The translations under genes and the position numbers were made by a program. From NCBI RefSeq assembly GCF_036226745.1, contig NZ_CP109013.1, positions 1,240,001 to 1,304,000 on the forward strand: 64,000 bases of DNA, in the 5' to 3' direction. Of the stretch, positions 54,134 through 62,453 are shown in pieces (position 1 is the first letter of the stretch; the number at the start of each line of letters is the position of its first letter). Source of the stretch: Streptomyces sp. NBC_00683 (lineage in GTDB: Bacteria > Actinomycetota > Actinomycetes > Streptomycetales > Streptomycetaceae). The notes under the pieces were generated by a model that searched no databases, was not told the DNA's origin, and was given only the letters and a program-made list of their open reading frames with translations.

Positions 54134-55518
54134 GCCGCCTCCTGCAGCGGATGTTCGTGGGGCCGCCCGAGAGCCTGGAGTGCGCCGTCCGCGGCGCTGA
54201 AGCCACTGCGGACAGCGCCCTCCATCGTGGCGGGCCAGCCGGTGGCGGTCCATGCCCCCGCCAGGTGGAGGCCGGGGGCGCGGGTGCCCGCTCCCGGCCT
54301 CAGGCGTCCCACTCCCGGGGCGGGCGCGAAGGTCGCGGTGCGCTCCCGGGTGACGAAGAAGTCGCGGATCCCGGCACCGCGTGCGGCCGGGAGGAGCCGT
54401 TCGAGCTCGGGCAGGTAGCGCTTGCGCAGTTCGGCGACGGGCAGGTCGATCTCGTCCTGGGCCGCGGACTGGGAGAGGGCGAGGTACTGCCCCTCGCCCT
54501 GGAGTCCCGACTGCTCGGTGCGGTCGAAGACCCATTGCACGGGCGATCCGATGGCTGCGAAGAACGGCCTGCGCAGCACCTTGCGGTCGTAGACGACGTG
54601 AACGTTGAGGATCGGCGCGTCGGCGATGTCCAGGAGACGTCCGGGAGAGTCGATCGCCCCGTCGGGCAGCAGCCCGTGTGCCTCGCCCTGCGGTACGGCG
54701 AGCACGACGGTCTCCGCCTCGATCAGCTCGCTGTCCGTCCCGACGGCCCAGCGGCCGTCGTCGGTCCGGGTGAGCGAGCCGACCCGGGTGCGCAGCTGGG
54801 TCCTGACACCGGCCGAGTCGAGCGCCTTGCGGGCGAGGGTGTCGTGCAGGTCGCCGAGCGGGACCGCGGCCCAGCCGATGTCCGCGGCGCCCGGCTCGGA
54901 GAGCAGTCCCGTCTTGAAGACCATGGCGGCCAGTGCCATGGAGGCGTTGGGCGCGGTCGCGTTGAGGGTGGCGACACCGACGAGGTCCCAGAGCGCCTCG
55001 ATGGTGCGCCCGGACTGGCCGTGCCGTCGCAGCCAGGTCGCGAAGTCGATGCCGTCGAGCGCGGGGTCGGCCGGGTCGAGGCGGCCGAGTGCCAGTGCCG
55101 CCCGCGCGACGCCCGCCTTCTCCGCGAGCGAGAGGTGCGGGTACGCGGCGAGTCCGGCGGCGAGGTGCAGGGGTACGGGAAGTCCGGTGCGGCGCAGCCG
55201 TCCGAGCCGCGGCCCTGCCTGCCTTCCGACGTCGAGTACGGGCACGTCGAGGCGGTCCTGGAGCGGGGCGAGGTGGGCGCCGTCGATCCGGTCCAGGAAC
55301 CAGCGGTAGGCGGTGCAGCAGCGCAGGTAGACGTGCTGGCCGTTGTCGACGGACAGCTCGCCGCGGCGGAAGGAGAAGGCCAGCCCGCCGAGCCTGGGCC
55401 GGCCTTCGAGCAGGGTCACGTCAAGCCCGGCGTCGGCGAGGCGGAGGGCCGAGGTGACTCCGGCCAGGCCGCCGCCGACGACGACCGCGCGTGAGCGGTC
55501 CAGGTTCCGGCCACTCAT
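54130..55518 (-). CDS. hpnE: Hydroxysqualene dehydroxylase HpnE
   Basis: 462 residues, FAD-dependent amine-oxidase/phytoene-desaturase fold. The dinucleotide-binding motif VVVGGGLAGVTSALRLADAG-type is at the N-terminus and HLAGAWTATGWPATMEGAVRSG at the C-terminus. HpnE reduces hydroxysqualene, the HpnC product, to squalene. ATG 55518 is preceded by AAGGGGG and overlaps the stop of the 44-residue ORF between hpnD and hpnE. Its own stop overlaps the prenyl synthase start. Confidence 0.92.
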   Translation of the reverse strand: MSGRNLDRSRAVVVGGGLAGVTSALRLADAGLDVTLLEGRPRLGGLAFSFRRGELSVDNGQHVYLRCCTAYRWFLDRIDGAHLAPLQDRLDVPVLDVGRQAGPRLGRLRRTGLPVPLHLAAGLAAYPHLSLAEKAGVARAALALGRLDPADPALDGIDFATWLRRHGQSGRTIEALWDLVGVATLNATAPNASMALAAMVFKTGLLSEPGAADIGWAAVPLGDLHDTLARKALDSAGVRTQLRTRVGSLTRTDDGRWAVGTDSELIEAETVVLAVPQGEAHGLLPDGAIDSPGRLLDIADAPILNVHVVYDRKVLRRPFFAAIGSPVQWVFDRTEQSGLQGEGQYLALSQSAAQDEIDLPVAELRKRYLPELERLLPAARGAGIRDFFVTRERTATFAPAPGVGRLRPGAGTRAPGLHLAGAWTATGWPATMEGAVRSGFSAADGALQALGRPHEHPLQEAA

Positions 55519-55649
55519 GCGTCCCCCTTTCGCCGGGCGGGAGTCCGGGCCGTACGGGCCCGGGTCACGGAGATCGGAAACATCGCAGTCAGGGACGCAG
55601 CAGGCGGGCGGAGGGTTGCCCGCCGCCCGGTACCGCTCATGGGGCACAT
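55515..55649 (-). CDS. DUF6380-like micro-protein between hpnD and hpnE
   Basis: 44 residues: MCPMSGTGRRATLRPPAASLTAMF, then a Arg/Thr/Ala-rich tail ending RRKGDA. The core RRATLR..AASLTA matches my memory of the DUF6380 family of tiny Streptomyces proteins. Its ATG overlaps the hpnD stop by one base (TGATG) and its stop overlaps the hpnE ATG (ATGA), so the reading frame fills the gap exactly and is coupled on both sides. That geometry is the main support. Its job is unknown: a real peptide, or simply a device to carry ribosomes from hpnD to hpnE. Confidence 0.65.
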   Translation of the reverse strand: MCPMSGTGRRATLRPPAASLTAMFPISVTRARTARTPARRKGDA

Positions 55650-56602
55650 CAGACCCGCCCCCTGGCCGTCCGGCGTGAGATGTACCGCGCGTCGAGGCCC
55701 GACAGTCCGCGTACCGCCACGTAGGCCTTCTCGTGCCCGGGCAGGGAGACCCTGCCGCGCAGTACGGCCTCGGGGTCGCGTTCGATCCGGTCGAGGAGCC
55801 GGCGGTAGATGCCCGCCATGGCGGCGACACAGGCACCGCTGCGCCGGTCCAGCATCGGCAGCAGCCGGTAGCCCTCGGCGAACAGGGCACGGGCGCGCCG
55901 GACCTCGAAGTGCACCAGGCCGGCGAAGTCGGAGCCGGCCGGCGGGGTGGCCCGGTGGAATCCGGCGGAGCAGCCGAACTTGGCGAGATCGTCCGCGGGC
56001 AGGTACGTACGCCCGTTGCCCGCGTCCTCGCGGACGTCGCGGAGGATGTTGGTGAGCTGGAGCGCCAGGCCGAGCGTGTCCGCGTACTCCGCGGCACGGT
56101 CGGCACCCGGTGCGCCCGGTTCCGTCCCGAAAACGCCCAGGCTGAGCCGCCCGATGGCACCCGCGACACACCGGCAGTAGGTCCTGAGGTCGTCCCAGGT
56201 CTCGTAGCTCGCGCCGCGCACGTCCATCAGCACGCCGTCGATGAGTTCGTCGAGCCCGCCGAGGGGCAGCGGGAACCGGCGCGCCGCGTCGGCGAGCGCT
56301 ACGGCCACCGGGTCGGTGTCGTCCTCGTCGACCGCGCCGCTCCTGACCCGGTCGAGCAGCTCGCGGGTGCTCTCCAGCCGGGACCGCTTGGTCTCCGGGG
56401 CCAGCTCTCCGTCGCCGATGTCGTCGACCCGACGGGAGAAGGCGTACAGCGCCGACATGGCCTGCCGCTTGTCGTACGGCAGCAGCCTGATGCCGTACGC
56501 GAAGTTACGGGCCTGCTGTCCGGTGACGGCCTCGCAGTAGCTGTATGCGGCCTGTACCGGTGCCGACATGTACGTCGTCTGTCCCTCCACGGTCCGGCTC
56601 AC
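55649..56602 (-). CDS. hpnD: Presqualene diphosphate synthase HpnD
   Basis: 317 residues of the squalene/phytoene synthase family. Both aspartate motifs are present: AFSRRVDDIGDGE (DDIGD) and LTNILRDVREDAGNGRTYLP (RDVRED). HpnD condenses two farnesyl diphosphates to presqualene diphosphate. GTG 56602 overlaps the hpnC stop (GTGA). C-terminal signature: VAVRGLSGLDARYISRR. Sister gene of hpnC. Confidence 0.93.
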   Translation of the reverse strand: MSRTVEGQTTYMSAPVQAAYSYCEAVTGQQARNFAYGIRLLPYDKRQAMSALYAFSRRVDDIGDGELAPETKRSRLESTRELLDRVRSGAVDEDDTDPVAVALADAARRFPLPLGGLDELIDGVLMDVRGASYETWDDLRTYCRCVAGAIGRLSLGVFGTEPGAPGADRAAEYADTLGLALQLTNILRDVREDAGNGRTYLPADDLAKFGCSAGFHRATPPAGSDFAGLVHFEVRRARALFAEGYRLLPMLDRRSGACVAAMAGIYRRLLDRIERDPEAVLRGRVSLPGHEKAYVAVRGLSGLDARYISRRTARGRV

Positions 56603-57519
56603 CCCTCTCTGTGCGCTCTTCGCAGGACAACTCCCACTTCGCGCAGCAGTCTGGGCGCGGTGGGCCTGGGCGGTCCGGGCAGTACGTCGAACCCGGCGGC
56701 CGAGATCGCGGTGAGGGCGGCTCGCCCTCCGGCGACGAATCCGGCGAGCAGCAGCTTGAGCCTGCCGTTGACACTACCCACCAGGGGAATGCCTTCGTCC
56801 AGCAGGGCATGAGCGCGTTCCGCTTCGAACGCGACCAGGGCGCGCAGCGATGCGCCCCCGGACGGTACGGCCAGGTCTGATTCACGGACATGGAAACGGG
56901 CCATGTCGTCGGCGGGGAGATAGATCCGGTCGCGGCCGAGGTCCTCGGCGACGTCCTGGAGGTGCTCGGCGATCTGCAGCGCGGTGCAGACGGCGTCGGA
57001 GCGCCGGATCCGCTCCGGGCTCGCGGTGCCGGTGATCTGCAGGACCAGCCGGCCGACGGGGTTGGCGGAGAGCTCGCAGTAGGACCGGAGCTCCGCGTAC
57101 GTCCCGTAGCGGCGGATCTTCTGGTCCTGCCGGTTGGCCTCGATGAGTGCGAGGAAGGGTTCGGGGGTGAGCGCGCAGGCTCGCACGGTGGGGCGCAGGG
57201 CACGCAGCAGGGGGTGGCGCGGCATTTCGGCCGAGCCGGCGAAGACCCGGTGCAGATCGGTTTCGAGTGCGTCGAGCATGGCGACCCGGTCCTCGGTCTG
57301 CCCCGGCTCGAGGCCGAGGTGGCGCGCGTCGGCGCCGCCGGGGGCGAGGTCGCCGTCACCGATGTCGTCGACGAGGCGGGCGAAGCCGTAGACCGCCATC
57401 AGGTCGTCGCGCCAGGCGCGGGGCAGGAAGAAGGGGGCCACGGGGAAGTTCTCGTCCGCGGCCTTGTCGAGCGTGCCGGTTGCGGCGGCGTCGGTACGCG
57501 CCTGCTGGGTACGGATCAC
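56599..57519 (-). CDS. hpnC: Hydroxysqualene synthase HpnC
   Basis: 306 residues, squalene/phytoene synthase fold. The motifs are AFFxP-type ENFPVAPFFLPRAWRDDLMAVYGFARLVDDIGDGD (DDIGD) and EHLQDVAEDLGRDRIYLP (QDVAED in place of RDVxED, as usual in HpnC). It converts presqualene diphosphate to hydroxysqualene for HpnE. GTG 57519 overlaps a 23-codon leader ORF stop as GTGA. It is the first biosynthetic gene of the operon and overlaps hpnD. Confidence 0.93.
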   Translation of the reverse strand: MIRTQQARTDAAATGTLDKAADENFPVAPFFLPRAWRDDLMAVYGFARLVDDIGDGDLAPGGADARHLGLEPGQTEDRVAMLDALETDLHRVFAGSAEMPRHPLLRALRPTVRACALTPEPFLALIEANRQDQKIRRYGTYAELRSYCELSANPVGRLVLQITGTASPERIRRSDAVCTALQIAEHLQDVAEDLGRDRIYLPADDMARFHVRESDLAVPSGGASLRALVAFEAERAHALLDEGIPLVGSVNGRLKLLLAGFVAGGRAALTAISAAGFDVLPGPPRPTAPRLLREVGVVLRRAHREG

Positions 57520-57587
57520 TGCGTACCGCCCGACGCGGGGACGGCGAAACCACGTCGGAGCTGGAGATTTTCCATCATTGCCGTCAT
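57516..57587 (-). CDS. Possible 23-codon leader ORF coupled to hpnC
   Basis: ATG 57587 opens MTAMMENLQLRRGFAVPASGGTQ and stops at TGA 57516-57518, whose bases overlap the hpnC GTG (GTGA). GGGAG lies just upstream, best spaced for the later ATGs at 57578 or 57575. I do not recognise the peptide. It may be a translational leader that loads ribosomes onto hpnC, whose GTG otherwise has no good binding site; it could also be chance. Confidence 0.4.
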   Translation of the reverse strand: MTAMMENLQLRRGFAVPASGGTQ

Positions 57588-57892
57588 ATCTCCCGTTCTA
57601 CACTGCTGACCCAAAACATCCCTTTTCGGACACGCCGCTCATTCTCCCGAGTGCGACGGGCTCACCAGGGGCGATGCGCGGGGGGCGTATCCCCCCACAT
57701 TGCCGCGAATCAGCACCGGTACAGCTTACGTTGTACAGCGCACAAGCCCGCGCAGGGGTGCGACGCACCCCGGTACAACACTTCGATCTCCGCCAACCTT
57801 CCCCGGATTCAGGGCAATTGACGTCATCCGACGGGAGGAGATGCCCCCGGGACCCGTCGTACGTCCCCGCTGCCCGGGAGCCGGACGCCGCA
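57588..57892. promoter_or_regulatory. Promoter/leader region of the hopanoid operon
   Basis: About 300 bases between the wall-polymer terminator and the hpnC leader. Two items stand out: a small hairpin GGGGGG-CGTAT-CCCCCC at 57680-57696, and a direct repeat GTACAGC at 57719-57725 and 57733-57739, 14 bases apart, that could bind a regulator. No gene is supported. Confidence 0.45.
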
Positions 57893-57926
57893 GTGGCCCC
57901 CGCCGCTGCGCTCCGGCGGGGGCCAC
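57893..57926 (-). terminator. Terminator of the wall-polymer export genes
   Basis: GTGGCCCCCGCCG (57893-57905) pairs perfectly with CGGCGGGGGCCAC (57914-57926) around an 8-base loop, 14 bases after the stop of the ABC ATPase gene on the minus strand. Confidence 0.8.
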
Positions 57927-57940
57927 TCGGTCGTACGGGA

Positions 57941-58726
57941 CTACTTGCCGGTCTCCCGCTCGTAGGCCTTGAGGACCTCGTCGGTGGAGCCGTCCATCAG
58001 GAGCTCGCCCTTCTCCAGCCACAGCACCCGGTCACAGGTCTCCCGGATGGTGGTGTTGTTGTGGCTGACCAGGAAGACGGTGCCCGCTTCCTTGCGCAGC
58101 TCACGGATCCGCTCCTCCGAGCGGACCCGGAACTTGCGGTCACCGGTGGCGAGAGCCTCGTCGATCATGAGGACGTCGTGGTTCTTGGCCGCGGCGATCG
58201 AGAAACGAAGTCGCGCCGCCATGCCCGAGGAGTACGTCCTCATCGGCAGCGTGATGAAGTCGCCCTTCTCGTTGATCCCGGAGAACTCCACGATGTCGTT
58301 GTACCGATCGCGGATCTCCTCACGGCTCATGCCCATCGCGAGACCGCCGAGCACGACGTTGCGCTCACCGGTGAGATCGCTCATGAGCGCGGCGTTGACC
58401 CCGAGCAGGGACGGCTGGCCGTCCGTGTACACCTTGCCGTGCTCCGTGGGCAGGAGTCCGGCGATGGCCCGCAGCAGAGTGGACTTGCCCGAGCCGTTGG
58501 TGCCGATGAGGCCGATCGCCTGGCCCCGGTACGCGGTGAAGGAGACACCCCGCACCGCGTGCACCTTGCGGACGCCGCGCGGCTCGCCCTTGCCCCGGCG
58601 CATGATCCGGCTCAGCGCCGCGGTGGCGCTGCCCTTGCCGCCGCCCGTGCCGTTGACCCGGTACACGATGTGCACGTCGTCGGCGATGACGGTGGGGATG
58701 TGCCCCTGGGACGTTTCCTCAGCCAC
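57941..58726 (-). CDS. TagH/Wzt-type ABC exporter ATP-binding protein
   Basis: 261 residues. Walker A GTNGSGKSTLLRAIAG, signature YSSGMAARLRFSIAAA (the degenerate SSGM form of polysaccharide and teichoic-acid exporters), Walker B DVLMIDEALATGD, H-loop FLVSHN. It energises export of a finished wall polymer or its lipid-linked precursor. GTG 58726 overlaps the permease stop by 8 bases; the longer frame upstream is a shadow. Last gene before the terminator. Confidence 0.9.
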   Translation of the reverse strand: MAEETSQGHIPTVIADDVHIVYRVNGTGGGKGSATAALSRIMRRGKGEPRGVRKVHAVRGVSFTAYRGQAIGLIGTNGSGKSTLLRAIAGLLPTEHGKVYTDGQPSLLGVNAALMSDLTGERNVVLGGLAMGMSREEIRDRYNDIVEFSGINEKGDFITLPMRTYSSGMAARLRFSIAAAKNHDVLMIDEALATGDRKFRVRSEERIRELRKEAGTVFLVSHNNTTIRETCDRVLWLEKGELLMDGSTDEVLKAYERETGK

Positions 58727-59648
58727 GGCCGTACCGTTCCTCTGCCTTCCAGAAGTACACAAAGCCCGCGACGCCCACCAGGAGCGACCAGGCGAGCCCG
58801 ACGGCCCAGACGTGCTGCGGCAGGTTCTCGGAGCCGTAGCCGTCGATGAGCGCGAAGCGGACCAGGTCCATGTAGATGGCCGCCGGGTTGTACTGCAGCA
58901 CGTCGGCGATCCACTGCGGCTTGTCCGCCAGCATGACCGGGATGGAGAACATGACGCCCGAGGCGTACATCCAGGTCCGCATGACGAACGGCATCAGCTG
59001 CGCCAGGTCGGGAGTCTTGCTGCCCATGCGCGCCATGACCAGGGCCAGGCCCGTGTTGAACAGGAACTGCATGGCCAGCGCCGGGATCACCAGCAGCCAC
59101 GAGAGCGAGGGATAACTGCCGAATCCCACCGCCACGGCCACCAGCACGATCATCGAGTACATCAGCTGCTGGAGCTGCTGCAGCGAGAAGGAGATGGGCA
59201 GTGAGGCGCGGGGGAAGTGCAGGGCCCGGACGAGGCCGAGGTTGCCGGCGATGGACCGCACCCCCGCCATGACCGAGCTCTGGGTGAAGGTGAAGACGAA
59301 GACCCCCGTCACCAGGAACGGGATGAAGACCTCCTGGCTCATCCCCCTCGCGGTGCCCAGGATGAGCCCGAAGATCAGGAAGTAGACCATCGCGTTCAGC
59401 AGGGGCGTGGCCACCTGCCACAGCTGGCCGAGCTTGGCCTGGCTGTACTGCGCGGTCAGTTTCGCCCTGGAGAAGGCCAGGATGAAGTGGCGGCGGCCCC
59501 AGAGCTGACGAATGTACTCGAACAGCCCGGGCCTGGCGCCGCTCACGGTCAGGCCGTACTTGGCGGCCACCTGGGACGCGCTGAGTCCCTCGTCGGCGGA
59601 CGGTGGGGTGCTCAACGCGACCCCACCGTCGTGGGTTGTCTCACTCAC
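58719..59648 (-). CDS. TagG/Wzm-type ABC exporter permease
   Basis: 309 residues of the ABC-2 family with about six membrane segments after a polar N-terminus. Family traits: FILAFSRAKLTAQYSQAKLGQLWQVATPLLNAMVYFLIFGLILG, NLGLVRALHFPRASLPIS and a C-terminal helix ending YFWKAEERYGRG. It forms the membrane channel for the TagH-like ATPase. A 105-base gap with a short hairpin separates it from the glycosyltransferase gene upstream. Confidence 0.9.
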   Translation of the reverse strand: MSETTHDGGVALSTPPSADEGLSASQVAAKYGLTVSGARPGLFEYIRQLWGRRHFILAFSRAKLTAQYSQAKLGQLWQVATPLLNAMVYFLIFGLILGTARGMSQEVFIPFLVTGVFVFTFTQSSVMAGVRSIAGNLGLVRALHFPRASLPISFSLQQLQQLMYSMIVLVAVAVGFGSYPSLSWLLVIPALAMQFLFNTGLALVMARMGSKTPDLAQLMPFVMRTWMYASGVMFSIPVMLADKPQWIADVLQYNPAAIYMDLVRFALIDGYGSENLPQHVWAVGLAWSLLVGVAGFVYFWKAEERYGRG

Positions 59649-59753
59649 AAGTTGAAACTCTCGTCTTCACAATGCGCAGCCGGTCGCGGGCGCGGCCAAG
59701 GCGGACAGGGTCCCGTACGAAAAATACGCCTCATGGTCTCAGAGAAGAGCTTC

Positions 59754-60638
59754 TCAGATCACCGGTGGTCGGCCCAGTCTGGTCAGCCGCCAGACCGTAC
59801 GCCATTTCATGGGGCGCCGGGGACCGCAGGGCTTCGCCCAGCCTTCCCGGAAACCGCCGAACCACGCCTTGAGCGCGGGCACGGACGGCCTGCGGACCAG
59901 GGTGAGCAGCAGCCAGACACCGACGTACACGGGCACGAGCGGCGCGGGCAGGTTCCGGCGTGCGAGCCAGACCCGGTTCCGGGCCACCATGCGGTGATAC
60001 ACGGCATGCCGCGAGGGAGCGGTGGTGGGGTGGTTGAGCACCATGTCCGCGCGGTAGTCGATCATCCAGCCGGCGTCCAGGGCACGCCAGGCCAGATCGG
60101 TCTCCTCGTGCGCGTAGAAGAACTCGTCCGGCAGTCCGCCGACCTCGGCGATCACCTGGGTGCGTACGGCGTTCGCACCGCCCAGGAACGTCGTCACCCG
60201 GGACGAGCGCATCGGGTCGGAGGCACGCAGCCGCGGCACGTGCCGGCGCTGGGTGGCCCCGGTGTCCGGGTCGGCGATGCGGAAGGTGACGATGCCGAGC
60301 TCGGGATCCGTCCCGAACGCCTGCCGGCAGAGCTCGGCGGTGTCGGTGTTCGGCAGCAGCCCGTCGTCGTCGAGGAAGAGCAGGGCGTCCACGTCGGCGC
60401 CGGAAGGGCCGAACGCCTCGATACCGACGTTGCGGCCTCCGGGGATGCCCAGGTTCTCGGGCAGCTCCACGGTTCGCACGCCCGCGGGGACGTCGGGGAC
60501 CGCGGCGCCGTTGCCGACCACGACGACCTCGATCCGGTCGCCGTCCTGCTTGGCGACCGAGTCGAGGAGGGCGCGCAGCTCGTCCGGACGGTTGCCCATG
60601 GTGATGATGACCGCGCCGAGTTTCATGGGGGAGCTCAC
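59754..60638 (-). CDS. Family 2 glycosyltransferase
   Basis: 294 residues. GT-A fold landmarks: MKLGAVIITMGNRPDELRALLDSV, ENLGIPGGRNVGIEAF, LLFLDDDGLLPNTD with the DxD-type metal site, LGGANAVRTQVIAEVGGLPDEFFYAHEETDLAWRALDAGW. The C-terminus has a hydrophobic, basic stretch (LPAPLVPVYVGVWLLLTLVRR) that would hold it at the inner membrane face. It probably adds a sugar to the polymer or its carrier. GTG 60638 overlaps the preceding stop (GTGA); ATG 60626 is an alternative four codons in. Confidence 0.88.
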   Translation of the reverse strand: MSSPMKLGAVIITMGNRPDELRALLDSVAKQDGDRIEVVVVGNGAAVPDVPAGVRTVELPENLGIPGGRNVGIEAFGPSGADVDALLFLDDDGLLPNTDTAELCRQAFGTDPELGIVTFRIADPDTGATQRRHVPRLRASDPMRSSRVTTFLGGANAVRTQVIAEVGGLPDEFFYAHEETDLAWRALDAGWMIDYRADMVLNHPTTAPSRHAVYHRMVARNRVWLARRNLPAPLVPVYVGVWLLLTLVRRPSVPALKAWFGGFREGWAKPCGPRRPMKWRTVWRLTRLGRPPVI

Positions 60639-61414
60639 TTCAGCCTGCTGGACGCGAGGATCGACACCAGGTGCAGGACGGTCTGGAGAAGGGCGATGCC
60701 GGCCATGACCGCGACGGCGAGACGGCTGAAGAAGAGGTCGTCCCTGACCGTGTCGAGTACGGCCACCACCAGGATGACCAGCGACGCCTCGATGCCGAGG
60801 ATCAGCCGGTGGAACTTGAGCGCACCGGCGGCCCGGCGGGCGAGCGCCATGCCGGAGGAGCGCGGCTCGGACGCGGACTCCTTGACGGGCGGCAGCCCGC
60901 CCTGGTGGCGTGCGACGCCGACGAGGTCGGTCTCGGCCTTGATCAGGATGGCGCCCAGCGCGGCGAGCGTGCCCAGGAAGGCCCACAGCCAGTCGATGCG
61001 TCCCGGGCCCCACAGGTCGGCGGCACGCAGGCCGAAGCCGACCAGCACCGCCGCGTCGCACAGATAGGCGGCCACCCGGTCCAGGTAGACCCCGCCCAGC
61101 GAGAACTGCTTCTTCCAACGGGCCACCTCGCCGTCGACACAGTCGAACAGCAGGTAGAGCTGGACGGCGAGCACGCCGAGCAGGGCCCCGGGAATGCCCG
61201 GGACCAGCAGGGCGGGCGCCGCGAGCACGCCGGCGACCGTCATCACGTAGGTCAGCTGGTTGGGCGTGACCTTGGTGGTCACCAGGCGGCGGGTGATGCG
61301 CAGCGAGATCTCGCGCATGTACAGCCGACCAGCCCAGTGCTCGCCGCTGCGCCGGTCCTTCACACCCGGAGGGTGCACGACCGGACGGAGTTCAGCTATG
61401 GATGGCTTTTGCAT
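60635..61414 (-). CDS. CDP-alcohol phosphatidyltransferase-family protein
   Basis: 259 residues, about six membrane segments. The CDP-alcohol motif DGEVARWKKQFSLGGVYLDRVAAYLCD is intact (D-G-x2-A-R-x8-G-x3-D-x3-D). Such enzymes swap a CDP-linked alcohol or lipid for another alcohol at the membrane, releasing CMP. Next to a nucleotidyltransferase and a polyol-phosphate dehydrogenase, it probably moves a CDP-activated polyol phosphate onto a carrier. ATG 61414 lies within the end of the dehydrogenase gene. Confidence 0.88.
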   Translation of the reverse strand: MQKPSIAELRPVVHPPGVKDRRSGEHWAGRLYMREISLRITRRLVTTKVTPNQLTYVMTVAGVLAAPALLVPGIPGALLGVLAVQLYLLFDCVDGEVARWKKQFSLGGVYLDRVAAYLCDAAVLVGFGLRAADLWGPGRIDWLWAFLGTLAALGAILIKAETDLVGVARHQGGLPPVKESASEPRSSGMALARRAAGALKFHRLILGIEASLVILVVAVLDTVRDDLFFSRLAVAVMAGIALLQTVLHLVSILASSRLK

Positions 61415-62453
61415 AGTCGGCGTACGCGTCCCTGATCTGGTCGGTGGACAGGTTGAGGTGTTCCAGGATCGTGAAGCGTCCCGGGCGCGTCTGCGGGGCG
61501 TACTCGACGGCCCGGACGAACTCTTCGGCGGTGAAGCCGATCTCGTCGGGCAGCACGGGCAGCCCGTGGCGCCGCAGTACGGACGCCATGTGCAGCGACT
61601 CCTCGCGTGCACCCCGCAGGTGCATGGCGAAGCAGGCGCCGAGGCCGACCTGCTCGCCGTGGCTGGCCGCACGCTTCGGGTACAGCAGGTCGAAGGCGTG
61701 GTTGATCTCGTGGCAGCCGCCCGAGGCGGGCCGGGAGTCCCCGGCGACCGACATCGAGATGCCGGTCAGGACGAGTCCCTCGGCCAGCACCTTGAGGAAG
61801 GCGTCGTCGCCGACGGTGCCGGGGTGGCGCAGTACGGCTTCGCCGGCCTGTCGTGCCATGGCCGCCGCGAGTCCGTCGATCTCCTCGCCCTGGATCTCGT
61901 GGGCGAGCTCCCAGTCGGCGACGCAGGAGATGTTGGAGACCGCGTCGCCGATGCCCGAGCGCACGTAGCGTGCGGGGGCCTGGCGGATCACGTCGAGGTC
62001 GATGACCACCGCGATCGGGGTGGGGACCCCGTAGGAGCCGCGCCCGTTGTCGTTGTCAAGGGTCGCGACCGGGGAGCAGAGCCCGTCGTGGGACAGGTTC
62101 GTCGCGACGGCGACCATGGGCATGCCGACCCGCGCCGCGGCGTACTTCGCCACGTCGATGATCTTGCCGCCGCCGAGGCCGACGACGGCGTCGTAGCGGT
62201 TGCCCTTGATGCCGTCGGCGAGCCGCACCGCGGAGTCGATCGTGCCGTCGGTGACCGGGTACCAGTCGGCCCCCGGCAGCACCGGAGCGAGCCGCTCGCG
62301 CAGGGCGCGCCCGGAACCGCCGCTGATCGCGATGGCGAGCTTGCCCGACGCGGAGATCCGCTGGTCGGCAAGGAGACCGGCCAGATCGTCCATGGCGCCG
62401 CGCCGGATGTCGACGACGACCGGGGACGGGATGAGGCGGGTCAGTACCGGCAC
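61392..62453 (-). CDS. Glycerol-1-phosphate-dehydrogenase-like (iron-type alcohol dehydrogenase fold)
   Basis: 353 residues resembling the EgsA/AraM group. Motifs: VVGLGGGKIIDVAKYAA for NAD(P), VAVATNLSHDGLCSPVATL, and metal-ligand-type residues in GIGDAVSNISCVADW, GCHEINHAFDLL and ASHGEQVGLGA. The group reduces dihydroxyacetone phosphate to sn-glycerol-1-phosphate. In this cluster it could supply the polyol phosphate for the nucleotidyltransferase. GTG 62453 overlaps the preceding stop by 13 bases. Confidence 0.85.
   Translation of the reverse strand: MPVLTRLIPSPVVVDIRRGAMDDLAGLLADQRISASGKLAIAISGGSGRALRERLAPVLPGADWYPVTDGTIDSAVRLADGIKGNRYDAVVGLGGGKIIDVAKYAAARVGMPMVAVATNLSHDGLCSPVATLDNDNGRGSYGVPTPIAVVIDLDVIRQAPARYVRSGIGDAVSNISCVADWELAHEIQGEEIDGLAAAMARQAGEAVLRHPGTVGDDAFLKVLAEGLVLTGISMSVAGDSRPASGGCHEINHAFDLLYPKRAASHGEQVGLGACFAMHLRGAREESLHMASVLRRHGLPVLPDEIGFTAEEFVRAVEYAPQTRPGRFTILEHLNLSTDQIRDAYADYAKAIHS

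Noticed and set aside
59742..59755. GAGAAG-AG-CTTCTC short hairpin at the end of the glycosyltransferase gene
   Set aside because: The 6-bp stem contains the stop codon, the loop is only 2 bases and no tract follows; it is unlikely to be a working terminator.
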